Of a stretch of 64,000 nt of DNA, positions 61,021-64,000 are shown one piece after another; the first letter of the stretch is position 1; every line of letters starts with the position of its first letter. Below the pieces are notes generated by a model that worked only from the letters and a program-made list of their open reading frames with translations, was not told where the DNA came from and did no database searches. The translations under genes were made by a program, and so were the position numbers. Origin of the DNA: Mya arenaria (lineage: Eukaryota; Mollusca; Bivalvia; Myida; Myidae); the NCBI RefSeq assembly GCF_026914265.1, contig NC_069135.1:16112406-16176405 (forward strand). Direction: 5' to 3'.

Positions 61021-64000
61021 AACATGCACAGAAGATCTGGCTCTATGAACATCTGTGGGAGATCTGGCTCTTTGAACATGCGTGGGAGATCTGGCTCTAT
61101 GAACATGCATGGGAGATCTGGCTCTATGAACATGTGTAGGAGATCTGGCTCTATAAACATGTGTGGGAGATCTGGCGCTATGAACATGCATGGGAGATCT
61201 GGCGCTATGAACATGTGTGGGAGATCTGGCTCTATGAACATGCATGGGAGATCTGGCGCTATGAACATGTGTGGGAGATCTGGCTCTATGAACATGTGTG
61301 GGAGATCTGGCTCTATGAACATGTGTGGGAGATCTGGCTCTATGAACATGTGTGGGAGTCTGGCTCTATGAACATGTGTGGGAGATCTGGCTCTATGAAC
61401 ATGTGTGGGAGATCTGGCTCTATGAACATGCATGGGAGATCTGGCTCTATGAACATGTGTGGGAGATCTGGCTCTATGAACATGTGTGGGAGATCTGGCT
61501 CTATGAACATGTGTGGGAGATCTGGCTCTATGAACATGTGTGGGAGATCTGGCTCTATAAACATGTGTGGGAGATCTGGCGCTATGAACATGTGTGGGAG
61601 ATCTGGCTCTATAAACATGTGTGGGAGATCTGGCGCTATGAACATGTGTGGGAGATCTGGCTCTATAAACATGTGTGGGAGATCTGGCTCTATAAACATG
61701 TGTGGGAGATCTGGCGCTATGAACATGTGTGGGAGATCTGGCTCTATAAACATGTGTGGGAGATCTGGCTCTATAAACATGTGTTGAATATCTGGCTCTA
61801 TTAACATGTGTTGAAGATCTGGCTCTATTAACATGTGTTGAATATCTGGCTCTATTAACATGTGTTGAAGATCTGGCTCTATTAACATGTGTTGAAGATC
61901 TGGCTCTATTAACATGTGTTGAAGATCTGGCTCTATGAACTTATTTGGAAAAAAAATAGGCTCTATGAACATGTGTGGGAGATCTGGCTCTATCAACATG
62001 TGTGGGAGATCTGGCTCTATAAACATGTGTGGGAGATCTGGCTCTATTAACATGAGTGGGAGATCTGTTGCTATAAACATGTGTGATAGATCTGGCTCTA
62101 TGAACATGTGTTGAAGATCTGGCTCTATTAACATGTGTTGAAGATCTGGCTCTATGAACTTATTTGGAAAAAAATAGGCTCTATGAACATGTGTGGGAGA
62201 TCTGGCTCTATGAACATTTGTGGGAGTCTGGCTCTATGAACATGAGTGGGAGATCTGGCTCTATGAACATGTGTGGGAGATCTGGCTCTATAAACATGTG
62301 TAGGAGATCTGGCTCTATGAACATGTGTGGGAGATCTGGCTCTATGAAAATGTGTGTGAGATCTGGCTCTATGAACTTGTTTGGAAAAAAATAGGCTCTA
62401 TGAACATGTGTGGGAGATCTGGCGCTATGAACATGTGTGGGAGATCTGGCTCTATGAACATGCGTGGGAGATCTGGCTCTATAAACATGTGTGGGAGTCT
62501 GGCTCTATAAACATGTGTGGGAGATCTGGCTCTATAAACATGTGTGGGAGATCTGGCTCTATGAACATGTGTTGAAGATCTGGCTCTATAAACATGTGTG
62601 GGAGATCTGGCTCTATAAACATGTGTTGAAGATCTGGCTCTATAAACATGTGTGGGAGATCTGGCTCTATAAACATGTGTGGGAGTCTGGCTCTATGAAC
62701 ATGTGTGGGAGATCTTGCTCTATAAACATGTGTGGGAGATCTGACTCTATGAACATGAGTGGGAGATCTGTTGCTATGAACATGCGTGGGAGATCTGGCT
62801 CTTTAAACATGTGTAGGAGATCTGGCTCTTTAAACATGTGTGGGAGATCTGGCTCTATAAACATGTGTAGGAGATCTGGCTCTATAAACATGTGTGGGAG
62901 ATCTGGCTCTATGAACATGTGTGGGAGATCTGGCTCTTTAAACATGTGTGGGAGATCTGGCTCTATAAACATGCACAGAAGATCTGGCTCTATGAACATG
63001 TGTAGGAGATCTGGCTCTATGAACATGTGTGGGAGATCTGGCTCTATGAACATGTGTGATAGATCTGGCTCTATGAACATGTGTGATAGATCTGGCTCTA
63101 TGAACATGTGTTGAAGATCTGGCTCTATTAACATGTGTTGAAGATCTGGCTCTATGAATTTATTTGGAAAAAAAATAGGCTCTATGAACATGTGTGGGAG
63201 TCTGGCTCTATGAACATGAGTGGGAGATCTGGCTCTATGAACATGTGTGGGAGATCTGGCTCTATGAACATGTGTGGGAGATCTGGCTCTATGAAAATGT
63301 GAGGGAGATCTGGCTCTATGAACTTGTTTGGAAAAAAGTAGGCTCTATGAACATGTGTGGGAGATCTGGCGCTATGAACATGTGTGGGAGATCTGGCTCT
63401 ATGAACATGCGTGGGAGATCTTGCTCTATAAACATGTGTGGGAGATCTGGCTCTATGAACATGTGTGGGAGTCTGGCTCTATGAACATGTGTGGGAGATC
63501 TGGCTCTATAAACATGTGTGGGAGATCTGGCTCTATAAAAATGTGTGGAAGATCTGACTCTATGAACATGATTGGGAGATCTGGCTCTATGAACATGTGT
63601 GGGAGATCTGGCTCTATGAACATGTGTGGGAGATCTGGCTCTATGAACATGTGTGGGAGATCTGGCTCTATGGACATGTGAAGGAGATCTGGCTCTTTAA
63701 ACATGTGTGGGAGATCTGGCTCTATAAACATGTGTGGGAGTCTGGCTCTATGAACATGAGTGGGAGATCTGGCTCTATAAACATGTGTGGGAGATCTGAC
63801 TCTATGAACATATGTGGGAGATCTGGCTCTATGAACATGTGTGGGAGTCTGGCTCTATGAACATGAGTGGGAGATCTGGCTCTATAAACATGTGTGGGAG
63901 ATCTGGCTCTATAAAAATGTGTGGAAGATCTGACTCTATGAACATGTGTGGGAGATCTGGCTCTATGAACATGTGTGGGAGTCTGGCTCTATGAGCGTGA
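61021..64000. repeat. 27-bp minisatellite, about 110 copies, reaching the right edge
   Basis: The unit is GGAGATCTGGCTCTATGAAC then ATGTGTG, 27 bp; most units carry AGATCT. Shorter units lacking 'agat' and longer insert units ('cttatttggaaaaaaaatag' near 61940, 62160, 62382, 63155 and 63325) recur, showing higher-order structure. Variants (AAACATG, TTAACATGTGTTGAAGATC, GCGCTATG) are clustered. All six frames stay partly open because 27 is divisible by three; the Cys-Gly-Arg-Ser-Gly and Glu-Pro-Asp-Leu-Pro frames are not genes. The array continues past the window. Confidence 0.98.

Noticed and set aside
61024-63994. Many long frames with SMNMCGRSG, YEHVWEIWL or IEPDLPHMF repeats
   Set aside because: They follow from a 27-bp satellite read in frames left open by a unit length divisible by three; both strands are open at once and no splice or start context is present.

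Overview
The window looks like nuclear DNA of a bivalve mollusc. It is AT-rich and intron-dense. The recognisable genes are invertebrate-type, and the dispersed repeats (elements ending in a GGTGAGCTAAAAA hairpin, CCGTAA-tipped TA elements, tRNA-headed SINEs, long minisatellites) are kinds I associate with bivalve genomes. The species cannot be named from the sequence alone.

Layout, left to right. 1-1227 (-): 3' part of a probable seven-transmembrane receptor that runs off the left edge. 1268-1455: GAA/GAT microsatellite. 1565-3645: 54-bp minisatellite. 4840-14603 (-): SSUH2-like gene, ten exons recovered (387 codons plus stop, first exon not found). Its introns hold a 16-bp AT-rich array, a 72-74-bp array copied from an SSUH2 exon end, a rolling-circle-like element and 'gtcaaaggcaacctacc'-type repeats. 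15000-17900: a dispersed tandem repeat split by an insertion that carries an internally deleted hAT transposase. 18300-27300: gene-poor, with MITEs, LINE fragments, a 300-bp direct repeat pair and two coding-like but unassigned stretches. 27955-35097 (-): complete ten-exon chitobiase-type beta-hexosaminidase (857 aa). 35570-36640: nested inverted-repeat elements. 37121-41756: a 34-bp minisatellite and a possible small spliced gene bounded by inverted repeats. 43985-47008 (+): RPL29 (56 aa) with a pyrimidine-tract start and a nested pair of TA-type elements in an intron. 47217-49830: tandem dispersed repeat with a 1.2-kb TIR element inside it. 52230-54110: 36-bp minisatellite. 56478-58854 (-): last three exons of RXYLT1. 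60310-60745 and 61021 to the right edge: 36-bp and 27-bp minisatellites.

The four firm genes (SSUH2-like, beta-hexosaminidase, RPL29, RXYLT1) have no common pathway and appear to be unlinked housekeeping or glycan-related neighbours. The most unusual thing seen is the SSUH2 intronic array. Each repeat unit is a copy of the 3' end of the zinc-finger exon plus its 5' splice site, and the copies grade away from the exon in sequence. No immune, CRISPR-like or other obviously new multi-gene system was found. Most long open frames in the minisatellites are artefacts of unit lengths divisible by three.
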